Assembly (NCBI GenBank): GCA_029227055.1
Contig: JAQXZE010000022.1
Location: forward strand, 1 to 44,042
DNA from: Oscillospiraceae bacterium
GTDB taxonomy: Bacteria; Bacillota; Clostridia; Oscillospirales; Acutalibacteraceae
DNA length: 44,042 nucleotides
Reading direction: 5' to 3'
Each line of letters begins with the position of its first letter. Position 1 is the first letter of the stretch. The notes below the pieces were generated by a model that saw nothing but the letters and a program-made list of their open reading frames with translations, was not told the DNA's origin and did no database searches. Of this stretch, positions 7,411 through 14,949 are shown in pieces. The position numbers and the translations under genes were made by a program.

Positions 7411-8802
7411 ATGAAAATCTTCGTTAAATTCAGAAAATCCATAATGCTTCTAATCAAGGCATTACTTGTTACAAGTGTAACCCTAGGATTTATTGAAACC
7501 TGGAGTACAAATTATATAAATACCCTCTTCAGTAAAAACGGTAACTATGTAGTTATTTTATCCTTTGTTGTAATCTTTGTCGTGTTTGCTTCGCTTTACG
7601 GCGCTTTTAATATAGGTATATACCGTCTGCATGAGGTTATTTACAGTTTTTCTCTGTCACTTATTTTTACTGATTTTATAATGTATTTGGAATTAAGCCT
7701 TATAGCGCGTGAGTTAATCGCAATACCCCCTATGCTTTTAGGTCTTATATATCAGATATTGGTGGTAGCCGTTATAAGCATTTGCGCTAATATCATCTAC
7801 TATAAGCTTTATGCGGCGCGAAAAATTGTAGCCATATACGGCAACAAAAGGAAGGCAAATCTCCTGATTCGGAAAATGAGCAAAATAAAAGAGCGTTTTT
7901 CGATTGAAGAGCGCATTGACATAAATCAGCATAGTATGGACGAAATCAAGTCTATAATCAATAATTTTGAGGCTGTGCTTATCTGTGATGTTGATAAAAA
8001 CATACAGAAAGAGCTTATTTCATACTGCTACACACTCGAAAAGCGCACCTATTTGCTCCCCGATATTACAGATATCATAACATGCAGCAGTTATGAAATA
8101 CAAATAAGTGATACTCCCGTTCTTATGAGCCGCAACAGAGGTCTTACGATAGAGCAAGAGCTTATAAAAAGAATTATGGATATCATAATTTCTTCTATCG
8201 GTTTGATAATCACATCGCCAATTATGCTTATTTGCGCCATTGCTATAAAGCTTAATGACGGTGGGCCCATCTTGTTCAAGCAAAACCGAATAACAAAGGG
8301 CGGTAAGATTTTCAATGTTTTAAAATTCCGTTCTATGATTGTTGATGCAGACAAGGGCGGTGCTAAAAAAGCCGTAAATAATGATGACCGTATCACAAAG
8401 GTCGGACGAATTATCCGTGCTTGCAGAATGGACGAATTGCCGCAGCTTATAAATATTCTTCGCGGTGATATGTCGGTTGTGGGCCCTCGCCCTGAACGAA
8501 TAGAAAATGTTTACGAATATAGTCAGAAGTTCCCTGAATTTGAGTTAAGACACAGAGTTAAAGCAGGACTTACAGGTTTTGCTCAGCTCTATGGAAAATA
8601 TAACACCTCACCCGAAGACAAGCTCAATATGGACCTGTTCTATATTGAAACCTATTCGGTAATGCAGGATATAAAACTGTTAATTTTAACCTTCAAGGTG
8701 CTATTTATGCGGGAAAGCACCGAAGGTTTTGAAGAATCGGCAAACGAAAATGTAAAGGCTTCAAAATCTATTAGGGAAAGGGAAAAGAAAAATGACAAAT
8801 GA
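7411..8802 (+). CDS. Polyprenyl-phosphate sugar-phosphate transferase (initiating glycosyltransferase)
   Basis: This 463-aa membrane enzyme probably starts a surface polysaccharide by moving a sugar-phosphate from a nucleotide sugar to undecaprenyl phosphate. Four or five membrane helices occupy residues about 1-140, then a Rossmann-like domain (RKIVAIYGNKRKANLLI), then the catalytic bacterial sugar-transferase domain (about 250-450) with KRIMDI, a re-entrant helix, KFRSM, MDELPQLINILRGDMS and VGPRPER. This is the WcaJ/CpsE-like layout. The ATG at 7411 is chosen because GAGG at 7401 fits it; an in-frame ATG at 7378 lacks a site. It overlaps the next gene by 11 bases, so the two are translationally coupled. 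Confidence 0.93.
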   Translation: MKIFVKFRKSIMLLIKALLVTSVTLGFIETWSTNYINTLFSKNGNYVVILSFVVIFVVFASLYGAFNIGIYRLHEVIYSFSLSLIFTDFIMYLELSLIARELIAIPPMLLGLIYQILVVAVISICANIIYYKLYAARKIVAIYGNKRKANLLIRKMSKIKERFSIEERIDINQHSMDEIKSIINNFEAVLICDVDKNIQKELISYCYTLEKRTYLLPDITDIITCSSYEIQISDTPVLMSRNRGLTIEQELIKRIMDIIISSIGLIITSPIMLICAIAIKLNDGGPILFKQNRITKGGKIFNVLKFRSMIVDADKGGAKKAVNNDDRITKVGRIIRACRMDELPQLINILRGDMSVVGPRPERIENVYEYSQKFPEFELRHRVKAGLTGFAQLYGKYNTSPEDKLNMDLFYIETYSVMQDIKLLILTFKVLFMRESTEGFEESANENVKASKSIREREKKNDK

Positions 8803-9679
8803 TAATTTTGATGCAACTCTCGTTGTAATGGCGGCAGGTATGGGGAGTCGCTTTGGTGGACTAAAACAGGTTGAGCCTATCGGTCCTAAGGGTGAGGCTT
8901 TACTTGATTTTTCTGCTTACGATGCAAAACAGGCAGGCTTTAACAAGGTGGTTTTCATCATAAAGCACCAAATCGAAAAAGAGTTCAAAGAGCTTGTAGG
9001 CAACAGAATAAGCAAAATTATTGATGTTGACTATGTTCATCAGGAAATTGATAAATTACCTGAAGGCTTTACCTGCCCTCCTGACCGTGAAAAGCCGTGG
9101 GGCACCGCTCACGCCATTTACTGTGCGAGAGAAAAGGTAACTACCCCATTTGCAGTAATAAATGCTGACGATTATTACGGTCCCTCCGCTTATAAAAAGA
9201 TTTATGAGCATTTAAAGAAACAGAAAAACGATTACTGTATGGTGGGCTTCAGACTTGCAAACACCCTTACAGAAAACGGTTCTGTTTCGAGAGGTGTTTG
9301 TACAATAGAGGACGGTCACCTGACTAATATCGTTGAGCGCACCAAAATTGTTGACTGTAAATATACTGAAGACGGCGAGAATTGGCTTCCTCTTGCAGCC
9401 GATACAGTAGTATCTATGAATATGTGGGGCTTTACTACCGACATATTCGATTATATTGAGCGTGATTTAAACCTTTTCTTAAAAGAAAAATTAAATACAC
9501 CAAAGGCAGAATTTTATCTTCCGAGTGTAGTTGCAAACCTTATATCAACAAATGAAAAGGAAGTCAGCGTTTTGGTAGCTGAAGATAAATGGTACGGCGT
9601 TACATACAAAGAAGATAAGCCCCATGTTGTAGCAGCAATCAAAGAAAAAATTGATAACGGCGAATACAAAGAACTTTAA
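8792..9679 (+). CDS. Nucleotidyltransferase-like protein (sugar-1-phosphate type)
   Basis: This 295-aa protein has the nucleotidyltransferase fold. The signature LVVMAAGMGSRFGGLKQ (about residues 10-26) binds NTP, and INADDYYG (about 124-131) supplies the metal-binding acidic residue. It probably forms an activated sugar, or another NDP/CDP-activated headgroup, for the glycan pathway begun by the overlapping upstream gene. The substrate cannot be read from the sequence. It differs from RmlA and GalU in the long GFTCPPDREKPWGTAHA segment. The start overlaps the upstream stop by 11 bases. Confidence 0.82.
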   Translation: MTNDNFDATLVVMAAGMGSRFGGLKQVEPIGPKGEALLDFSAYDAKQAGFNKVVFIIKHQIEKEFKELVGNRISKIIDVDYVHQEIDKLPEGFTCPPDREKPWGTAHAIYCAREKVTTPFAVINADDYYGPSAYKKIYEHLKKQKNDYCMVGFRLANTLTENGSVSRGVCTIEDGHLTNIVERTKIVDCKYTEDGENWLPLAADTVVSMNMWGFTTDIFDYIERDLNLFLKEKLNTPKAEFYLPSVVANLISTNEKEVSVLVAEDKWYGVTYKEDKPHVVAAIKEKIDNGEYKEL

Positions 9680-9693
9680 AAGGAGATATAAAA

Positions 9694-10275
9694 ATGAACA
9701 AGAAATTAATTATTGGAATTATAGCTGCAGTAGTAGCCCTAGCTTTAGTAGTTGTTGGCATCATACATATAACAGGCGGTCTTGGCAGTAAAGATCCGTC
9801 TACAAGCACCCCTTCCTCCTCAACTCCTTCAGGTTCCAAGCTACCATCCGCGAACAACCCTGAGAATAATATAATCGAGGGTGAAAAAACAGAAATTTCT
9901 GCCGATAAAAAAGATACCGAAACTATAATCACTGTACCGATTAAGTTGAGCAACAATACCGGTGTTGGCGGTGCTCAGTTGTTTTTCACTTACGACACCG
10001 ATGCTCTTGTATATGTAGACTACGGCAAGGGGGATATCTTTGATGATCATATGATTGAGGAGTCAAAGGGCGGCATTGCTTGCATATCATCAACTTCTCA
10101 GAACAAAGATATCGTCAAGGATGGTACACTCTTAACCCTTTCCTTTAAGGTTAAAGAAAATGCTAAGCCCGGCGAGTATGAAATTAAAATTGACAAATCT
10201 AAGACAAAGTTTGCAAGCTTTGATGAGAAATATGTTAAACCTACCCTCTCTACAGGAAAAATCACTATTAAATAA
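9694..10275 (+). CDS. Membrane-anchored cohesin-domain protein (N-terminal anchor)
   Basis: This 193-aa surface protein has three parts. Residues about 5-27 are one hydrophobic signal-anchor with no cleavage motif I can support. A Ser/Thr/Pro-rich spacer (about 33-62) should cross the wall. Residues about 66-193 are a cohesin-like beta sandwich, seen from ITVPIKLSN, GVGGAQLFFTYD, DALVYV, GTLLTLSFKVKENAKPGEYEI and the closing strand. Cohesins bind dockerins; a dockerin-bearing hydrolase lies about 3 kb away. It starts 14 bases after the nucleotidyltransferase gene, with AAAGGAG at good spacing, and ends the operon at a terminator. Some cohesin-fold modules bind other partners, so dockerin binding is inference. 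Confidence 0.85.
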   Translation: MNKKLIIGIIAAVVALALVVVGIIHITGGLGSKDPSTSTPSSSTPSGSKLPSANNPENNIIEGEKTEISADKKDTETIITVPIKLSNNTGVGGAQLFFTYDTDALVYVDYGKGDIFDDHMIEESKGGIACISSTSQNKDIVKDGTLLTLSFKVKENAKPGEYEIKIDKSKTKFASFDEKYVKPTLSTGKITIK

Positions 10276-10281
10276 TTTTTT

Positions 10282-10318
10282 AGCGGATTGCAATATGCAG
10301 TCCGCTTTACTTTTTTTA
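10282..10318 (+). terminator. Terminator after the cohesin gene
   Basis: AGCGGATTGCA (10282-10292) and TGCAGTCCGCT (10296-10306) pair with one mismatch, and a run of seven T follows. Confidence 0.8.
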
Positions 10319-10323
10319 TTTTA

Positions 10324-10352
10324 TTGAAAAATTCGACAAAAGATAGTATAAT
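10324..10352 (+). promoter_or_regulatory. Promoter of the GT2-GtrA gene
   Basis: TTGAAA (10324-10329) and TATAAT (10347-10352) are 17 bases apart, giving the next gene its own transcription start. Confidence 0.7.
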
Positions 10353-10391
10353 GATATAAAGTATAATTATTAATGCTTTTTGAGGTATTAT

Positions 10392-11420
10392 ATGGATTAT
10401 AAAATTGCTATACTAATACCCGCTTTCAAGCCGAACGATTATCTGTGCCACCTTATAGCAACCCTGAGGGACAGCAGTTTTTTACCCACACTGGTAGTTG
10501 ACGACGGAAGCGGCGAAGAATACAACGAAATATTTGAAAAGGCAGAAAGGCTCGGCGCCGAGGTTATACACTTTCCCGATAACAAAGGAAAAGGTGCCGC
10601 TTTAAAATGCGGTTTTAAGTATCTATCTGAGCTTGGATATTCTGCTGCTATCACTGCCGATGCTGACGGACAACACACGGCAGACGATATTTTAAAAATC
10701 GCCAAGGCACTAACAGAAAACCCGCGTTCCTTAATACTCGGCATCAGAGATACCGACGAAATGCCCACCCGATACCGTGCCGTTAATGCAACTACCTCAA
10801 GATTATTCAAGCTCCTTTACGGTATTAATGTACCCGATACTCAAACAGGGCTTCGCGGTGTTCCTCTTAAAAGAATAAAGCGTCTTTTAAATTTAGAGGG
10901 TGAGCATTTTGAATATGAAATGAATATGCTCATAACCTATGACCGCATTTTCAAGGAAATCATTGAGGTACCGATTAAAACCATTTTTATTGACGATAAC
11001 AAAGCCTCTCATTTTAGACCAATTTATGATAACGCTAAAATTTTTAGCATTCTCTTAAAACGGCTCCCAAAATTCCTGATTTCCTCTTTTTCCGCTTTCT
11101 GTATTGACTATACCATATTCGCATTACTTATTAAATGGACAGGCAGTATGCCGGTTACTTCCACAATTATTGCCCGTCTTATAAGTGGCTCATATAACTA
11201 CACAATCAATAAGTTCTTTGTTTTTAAGAAGTCCAAAGGATATACTGCGGCAAAGTACTTTACCCTCAGTTTTTCATTACTTGCCATTAACTGTCTTCTT
11301 ATAACATTTGCGGTTAGAATTCTCAATATACCGCCGCTTATTGCCAAGATATTTATAGAAATGACTATGTATGTAATTAACTTTACAGTTCAAAGCCGAA
11401 TGGCACAAATAAAAAAATAG
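10392..11420 (+). CDS. Fusion of a GT2 glycosyltransferase with a GtrA-type membrane domain
   Basis: The 342-aa protein joins two modules. Residues about 1-210 are a GT-A fold family 2 transferase like dolichyl/polyprenyl-phosphate sugar synthases: ILIPAFKP, VVDDGSG and the metal-binding ADADGQH. Residues about 220-342 are a GtrA-like module of about four membrane helices (FLISSFSAFCIDY, ISGSYNYTINKFFVF). The expected job is to make a polyprenyl-phosphate-linked sugar and help flip it outward for side-branch glycosylation of a wall polymer. The ATG at 10392 is chosen from GAGG at 10382; an upstream in-frame TTG overlaps that site. It has its own promoter and ends in a bidirectional terminator. 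Confidence 0.9.
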   Translation: MDYKIAILIPAFKPNDYLCHLIATLRDSSFLPTLVVDDGSGEEYNEIFEKAERLGAEVIHFPDNKGKGAALKCGFKYLSELGYSAAITADADGQHTADDILKIAKALTENPRSLILGIRDTDEMPTRYRAVNATTSRLFKLLYGINVPDTQTGLRGVPLKRIKRLLNLEGEHFEYEMNMLITYDRIFKEIIEVPIKTIFIDDNKASHFRPIYDNAKIFSILLKRLPKFLISSFSAFCIDYTIFALLIKWTGSMPVTSTIIARLISGSYNYTINKFFVFKKSKGYTAAKYFTLSFSLLAINCLLITFAVRILNIPPLIAKIFIEMTMYVINFTVQSRMAQIKK

Positions 11421-11444
11421 AGTCCAACAGGACTCTATTTTTTT
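11414..11444. terminator. Bidirectional terminator between the GT2-GtrA and cohesin-like genes
   Basis: AAAATAGAGTCC (11414-11425) and GGACTCTATTTT (11430-11441) are perfect arms. The GT2-GtrA stop codon (11418-11420) lies inside the stem, and A and T runs flank both sides. Confidence 0.85.
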
Positions 11445-11450
11445 ATTCTT

Positions 11451-12977
11451 TTATTCGTTTTTGGAATCGTCAACAATATCGATTTCATCAAACAGATTCA
11501 TACCGCCGATTTCTTCGAAGTCCTCTTCCTCAATTTCGTGGCGTCTCGGGTACAATTTCAATATAAGTAATACGATTAAGGCAATAACACAAGCTACTAC
11601 AACTACAAGAGCGATAATTACTACCTTGCCTGTTCCCGAAATCTTTGATATTTCACCTATCGAAGAAAGAACCTTTTCTTCGTCAGGGCTATCTATTATC
11701 ACTTCAGGAGCATCAAAGTCGAAAGCTCGCTGAATAGTGATTTCTAGCATATCAAATCGGTAATAACCGTATTTACCTTCAGTAAGGCAGTATATTACAT
11801 AAAAATCCGAAAGCTTTTCATTTGTAGAAGTATATGCCTCTACACTTGTATTTCCAAGATTTATATTTGTCTTATAATAGCCCTTTACAGTATCCTTAGT
11901 ACCCTCTTTTAATATGATGTACATTTTATTTGATACGGTAAAGTAAGAAAGAAGAGAAAACTCGTCAGCCTCTTTATGATATGTATAATAATCCACTGTG
12001 CCGCTTTCTAGATTTTTTAAGAAGTAAAGTTCAAATTTACCGTCTTCAGATTTTGCGGTGGCTACAGTTTTATCGTTATAAAGTGCCGTACCCTCTGTAA
12101 AGCCTGCAGGAATTTCTTTGCCGCTTGTATTGGAAAGCACCATAAATGTATCCTCACCTATTGTAACCTCAAGCGGATTTGTTGGGGTTTCGGGCTCATC
12201 TGACGATGTTTCGGAAGATGTATCAGACGATGGATTTTCCATCGACGAAGTATCTGCCGCCGACCTTGAAATTACAACTGTATAAACCTTTGTTTTGCCG
12301 CTCGGTGCAGTTACTGTGATAGTTCTTGTATTATCACCTACTGTAAGGGTAGAGACATTAGGAGCTATTGCCACCTTTGCATCCTTATCAGCCGCAGAAG
12401 CGGTTATTGTGCAGCTTTTAACTGTGTTACCTACAAGCACCTTATACTTGGTTGTATTTTTGTTAAATGCAGGAGATAATGTGCCCTTTGAAACCTTAAG
12501 AGCCGAAAGGTCGGCATTGTCGGATTTGTTGTCGACTACGGTAACGGTAACAGAGGAACCTGTTATAGCTTTTTGTTGTGCATTTATATCACTGCTTCCG
12601 TCGACATAAGTTGCATTCTTAAATGCTATACTTGATTTTCCTACACCCTTAGTCTTAAATTTAATGGAATATTTACGAGACTTCACTTCATCCAATGATG
12701 TACCTACAATTTTAACAGTTCCTGCGCCTTCTAAAACAGCAGAATCACCCGAAACAAACTCTAATACCTTAGTATTATATTCGAGATATCCCTCGACCAC
12801 AGATATTATCTCATTAGCCTTAACATTAATTGTTACAGTAAGTGTACTTCCAACTTTAAGGTTACTCGCACTTAAAGAAATGGTTGAGGTTGCCGCTGCC
12901 GAAACAGTAAAACAAAAAACCGAAGAAACAATTATTATTGATATGATAACCGAAAAAATTCTCTTAAGAGTTTTCAT
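11451..12977 (-). CDS. Membrane-anchored cohesin-like protein with cadherin-like domain (C-terminal anchor)
   Basis: This 508-aa protein has a signal peptide (1-28, cut near VSAA), a cohesin-like beta sandwich (about 30-150: VGSTLTVTINV, EGYLEYNTKVLEFVSG, KYSIKFKT), a cadherin-like beta-sandwich module (about 153-240, containing LSALKVSKGTLSPAF and TKVYTVVIS), a Ser/Glu/Pro-rich linker, a further domain of about 150 residues that I do not recognise, one membrane helix (about 447-470) and a very acidic cytoplasmic tail. The adhesive module thus faces outward. The gene starts 13 bases after the dockerin glucosaminidase gene on the same strand with no terminator between, so enzyme and possible receptor are made together. 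The cohesin call rests on pattern and is weaker than for the gene at 9694. Confidence 0.78.
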   Translation of the reverse strand: MKTLKRIFSVIISIIIVSSVFCFTVSAAATSTISLSASNLKVGSTLTVTINVKANEIISVVEGYLEYNTKVLEFVSGDSAVLEGAGTVKIVGTSLDEVKSRKYSIKFKTKGVGKSSIAFKNATYVDGSSDINAQQKAITGSSVTVTVVDNKSDNADLSALKVSKGTLSPAFNKNTTKYKVLVGNTVKSCTITASAADKDAKVAIAPNVSTLTVGDNTRTITVTAPSGKTKVYTVVISRSAADTSSMENPSSDTSSETSSDEPETPTNPLEVTIGEDTFMVLSNTSGKEIPAGFTEGTALYNDKTVATAKSEDGKFELYFLKNLESGTVDYYTYHKEADEFSLLSYFTVSNKMYIILKEGTKDTVKGYYKTNINLGNTSVEAYTSTNEKLSDFYVIYCLTEGKYGYYRFDMLEITIQRAFDFDAPEVIIDSPDEEKVLSSIGEISKISGTGKVVIIALVVVVACVIALIVLLILKLYPRRHEIEEEDFEEIGGMNLFDEIDIVDDSKNE

Positions 12978-12990
12978 TTTTATCTCCCTT

Positions 12991-14802
12991 TTAGCTTAAT
13001 TTTATTTTGCCGAGCAAATGCTTTTGAATATTTGCAAGGTCTACAATGGTTATTTTGTTATCCTTGTTTGTGTCTGCCCCTAGTAAATTTGTACCTGACA
13101 AGGTTATTTTGCTGAGCAGATGCTTTTGAACATTTGCAAGGTCTACAATGGTTATTTTGTTATCCCCATTCGTATCCCCTAGGATATAGGTCGGTGCGGG
13201 GGGTGTTACCTCACTGCCCGAATCATCGTCACCGTCATTTCCGCCATCCCCTACAGGTTCACCGTTTACAGAAATATTAAGGGTAGCTATTTTTTCCGAA
13301 TTCACCTTGATTGTATATGTATTAAGGTAACCCGTTTCACTCTTTACTAAAAGCTTAATCGTATTAAGACCTTTTGTTAAGTTAAATTGCTTTGCTGATG
13401 CAAAGGTTGCCTTTTCAGGTACTTCAACACCTATCGTTGTAGTACCGTCAACTGAAAGGCTATAGTTGTACTCATACATTGAGAAAGACGGGGTAAGTCC
13501 TGCAGCTTTAATATCAAGGAAATAATAATTGTTGTATTTCGTGCTCTTTGCAGGCAACTCTGCTTTTTTATCGGGAATACTTTTATATACGGGAATTTTG
13601 AAAACAAGAGCCATTGAAGTATCATTTTTATAGGTGTTTCTAACACCGTAACCCTTTGAGCGTGCATCTTCAACATTTGTTGCATACTGATGCCCATAAT
13701 AAGGCTTATTTACTAAATTATAATCTTTATAAAAATATGTATCCTGACCTATCTTTAAATAATCGTCGCCGTATTTAACAGCACCCAATATTATTGATTT
13801 AGAGCGAGTATTCCAACCCTGTTTTTTAGCGTATGCCAAACCGTTTGTAATAACTGCGGATTCAGTTGGACCTGTTGCTTTCCAATTAAAGAAATTATAA
13901 TAATTTTCATATCCCGAATATTTACCCGAAATCAAAGAGCTTGTCCCATTAACGCCCTGCTCCTGACGAATGGTAGCCGCTAATATATAAGGATTTACGT
14001 CCGACTGCTTTGCAGCCTCCATTATAACCTTAACATAGTCGCCACCGTATTCGGTATCATTAGGGTCGGTATATCCTTTTTCAAGGAAGGTGCCCTTTAT
14101 AATTTCTTTAACTCCATCCTCTGTCTGCAAATTAGCATCATACGACTGGGATAAAAACATATAAATCTGGTCGGCATCCAAGAAATTTCTAGGGTCCATA
14201 TAATAGGCTACAACTTCTCTTGAGGCGCCTGTCCAACCACCTTCAACAGTCCCCCATGTTTTTGTTTTCCAATTGTAAACCGTATCTCCCATAGAACGCC
14301 AAGAAATAGCGTTATCATCATACTGGACTACCTTTCTAAAGCCTGTAGCCTCATTTGCAAGAGCCGTTTCAAATGACATTGTAAGCGTATGGGCTACAAA
14401 TTTCCAATTGGGATAGGTTTTATGTAATTCTTTGAGTGCGCTATGATAGCTTTCAGGGAAATCCTTTAAGGATTCCTCAAAGGTTTTATCGGCTTCGGGG
14501 GTTGAGGGGGTTGGTTCAATAATCTCAAGCCACTCACCGTACATATATCCTGTTATACCATTGTATTTAACCTTATACCAAGGATAATCCTCATTAGTAT
14601 CTACAGTTCCCAAAACTTCAACCGTTACATAACTAACCGTAGCAAGAATTGTGCTATCCTTTGTTGTTGCCTTGTCTCGTATTCTTACATTAGAGCCTGT
14701 TACTTTTCCCATTGTAGCCGCAGAAACCGTTATTATAAACAAAGGGGAAATCAGAAGAATTACCGATAAAGCCAATGATAAAAGTTTTATGGGTTTTTTC
14801 AT
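12991..14802 (-). CDS. Dockerin-bearing SH3b / glucosaminidase cell-wall hydrolase
   Basis: This 603-aa secreted protein has a signal peptide (1-29), an SH3b wall-binding domain (about 34-95), a glucosaminidase region (about 110-440) with the catalytic-type stretch ILAATIRQEQGVNG, a cadherin-like beta-sandwich segment, a Gly/Asp linker and a C-terminal type I dockerin (about 539-603). The dockerin has two calcium-binding repeats, DTNGDNKITIVDLANVQKHL and DTNKDNKITIVDLANIQKHL. The enzyme should cut N-acetylglucosaminyl bonds in peptidoglycan. I chose the ATG at 14802, with AGGAG in place and a normal signal peptide; the longer in-frame version adds 44 residues that hide the signal. It leads an operon with the anchored cohesin-like gene. 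A wall enzyme with a dockerin is unusual. Confidence 0.9.
   Translation of the reverse strand: MKKPIKLLSLALSVILLISPLFIITVSAATMGKVTGSNVRIRDKATTKDSTILATVSYVTVEVLGTVDTNEDYPWYKVKYNGITGYMYGEWLEIIEPTPSTPEADKTFEESLKDFPESYHSALKELHKTYPNWKFVAHTLTMSFETALANEATGFRKVVQYDDNAISWRSMGDTVYNWKTKTWGTVEGGWTGASREVVAYYMDPRNFLDADQIYMFLSQSYDANLQTEDGVKEIIKGTFLEKGYTDPNDTEYGGDYVKVIMEAAKQSDVNPYILAATIRQEQGVNGTSSLISGKYSGYENYYNFFNWKATGPTESAVITNGLAYAKKQGWNTRSKSIILGAVKYGDDYLKIGQDTYFYKDYNLVNKPYYGHQYATNVEDARSKGYGVRNTYKNDTSMALVFKIPVYKSIPDKKAELPAKSTKYNNYYFLDIKAAGLTPSFSMYEYNYSLSVDGTTTIGVEVPEKATFASAKQFNLTKGLNTIKLLVKSETGYLNTYTIKVNSEKIATLNISVNGEPVGDGGNDGDDDSGSEVTPPAPTYILGDTNGDNKITIVDLANVQKHLLSKITLSGTNLLGADTNKDNKITIVDLANIQKHLLGKIKLS
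13002..13165 (-). repeat. Tandem duplication encoding the two dockerin repeats
   Basis: A 62-base segment at 13002-13063 recurs at 13104-13165, 102 bases apart, with only three differences. It codes for the two calcium-binding loops and helices of the dockerin. Such DNA-level identity points to recent duplication or gene conversion. Confidence 0.85.
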
Positions 14803-14850
14803 TTTTATCTCCTTTATGTAACTTAAATTTTGACAAAATATCACATATAC

Positions 14851-14879
14851 ATTATATACTTTTATAGTATTTATGTCAA
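14851..14879 (-). promoter_or_regulatory. Consensus promoter of the glucosaminidase-cohesin operon
   Basis: On the minus strand TTGACA (14874-14879) and TATAAT (14851-14856) are 17 bases apart, a perfect match. The leader is about 40 bases long and ends in AAAGGAGATAAAA before the ATG. Confidence 0.9.
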
Positions 14880-14910
14880 TCGGTAATTGATGACAGAAGC
14901 CATTAAAATA

Positions 14911-14937
14911 CGGGTGAAAATCTTTCATTTTCACCCG
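14911..14937 (-). terminator. Terminator after addA
   Basis: CGGGTGAAAAT (14911-14921) and ATTTTCACCCG (14927-14937) are perfect arms. The T run beyond it on the minus strand is short and interrupted. Confidence 0.7.
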
Positions 14938-14949
14938 TTTTCTTAAATT

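Noticed and set aside
8091-8396. Antisense frame of about 100 codons within the sugar transferase gene
   Set aside because: No binding site or recognisable domain, and it shadows a well-supported gene.
13002-13165. Short direct repeats as a CRISPR-like array
   Set aside because: Only two units, both inside the dockerin reading frame and coding for its calcium loops.
14803-14934. Longer glucosaminidase form beginning at 14934
   Set aside because: The extra 44 residues cross the promoter and would bury the signal peptide.
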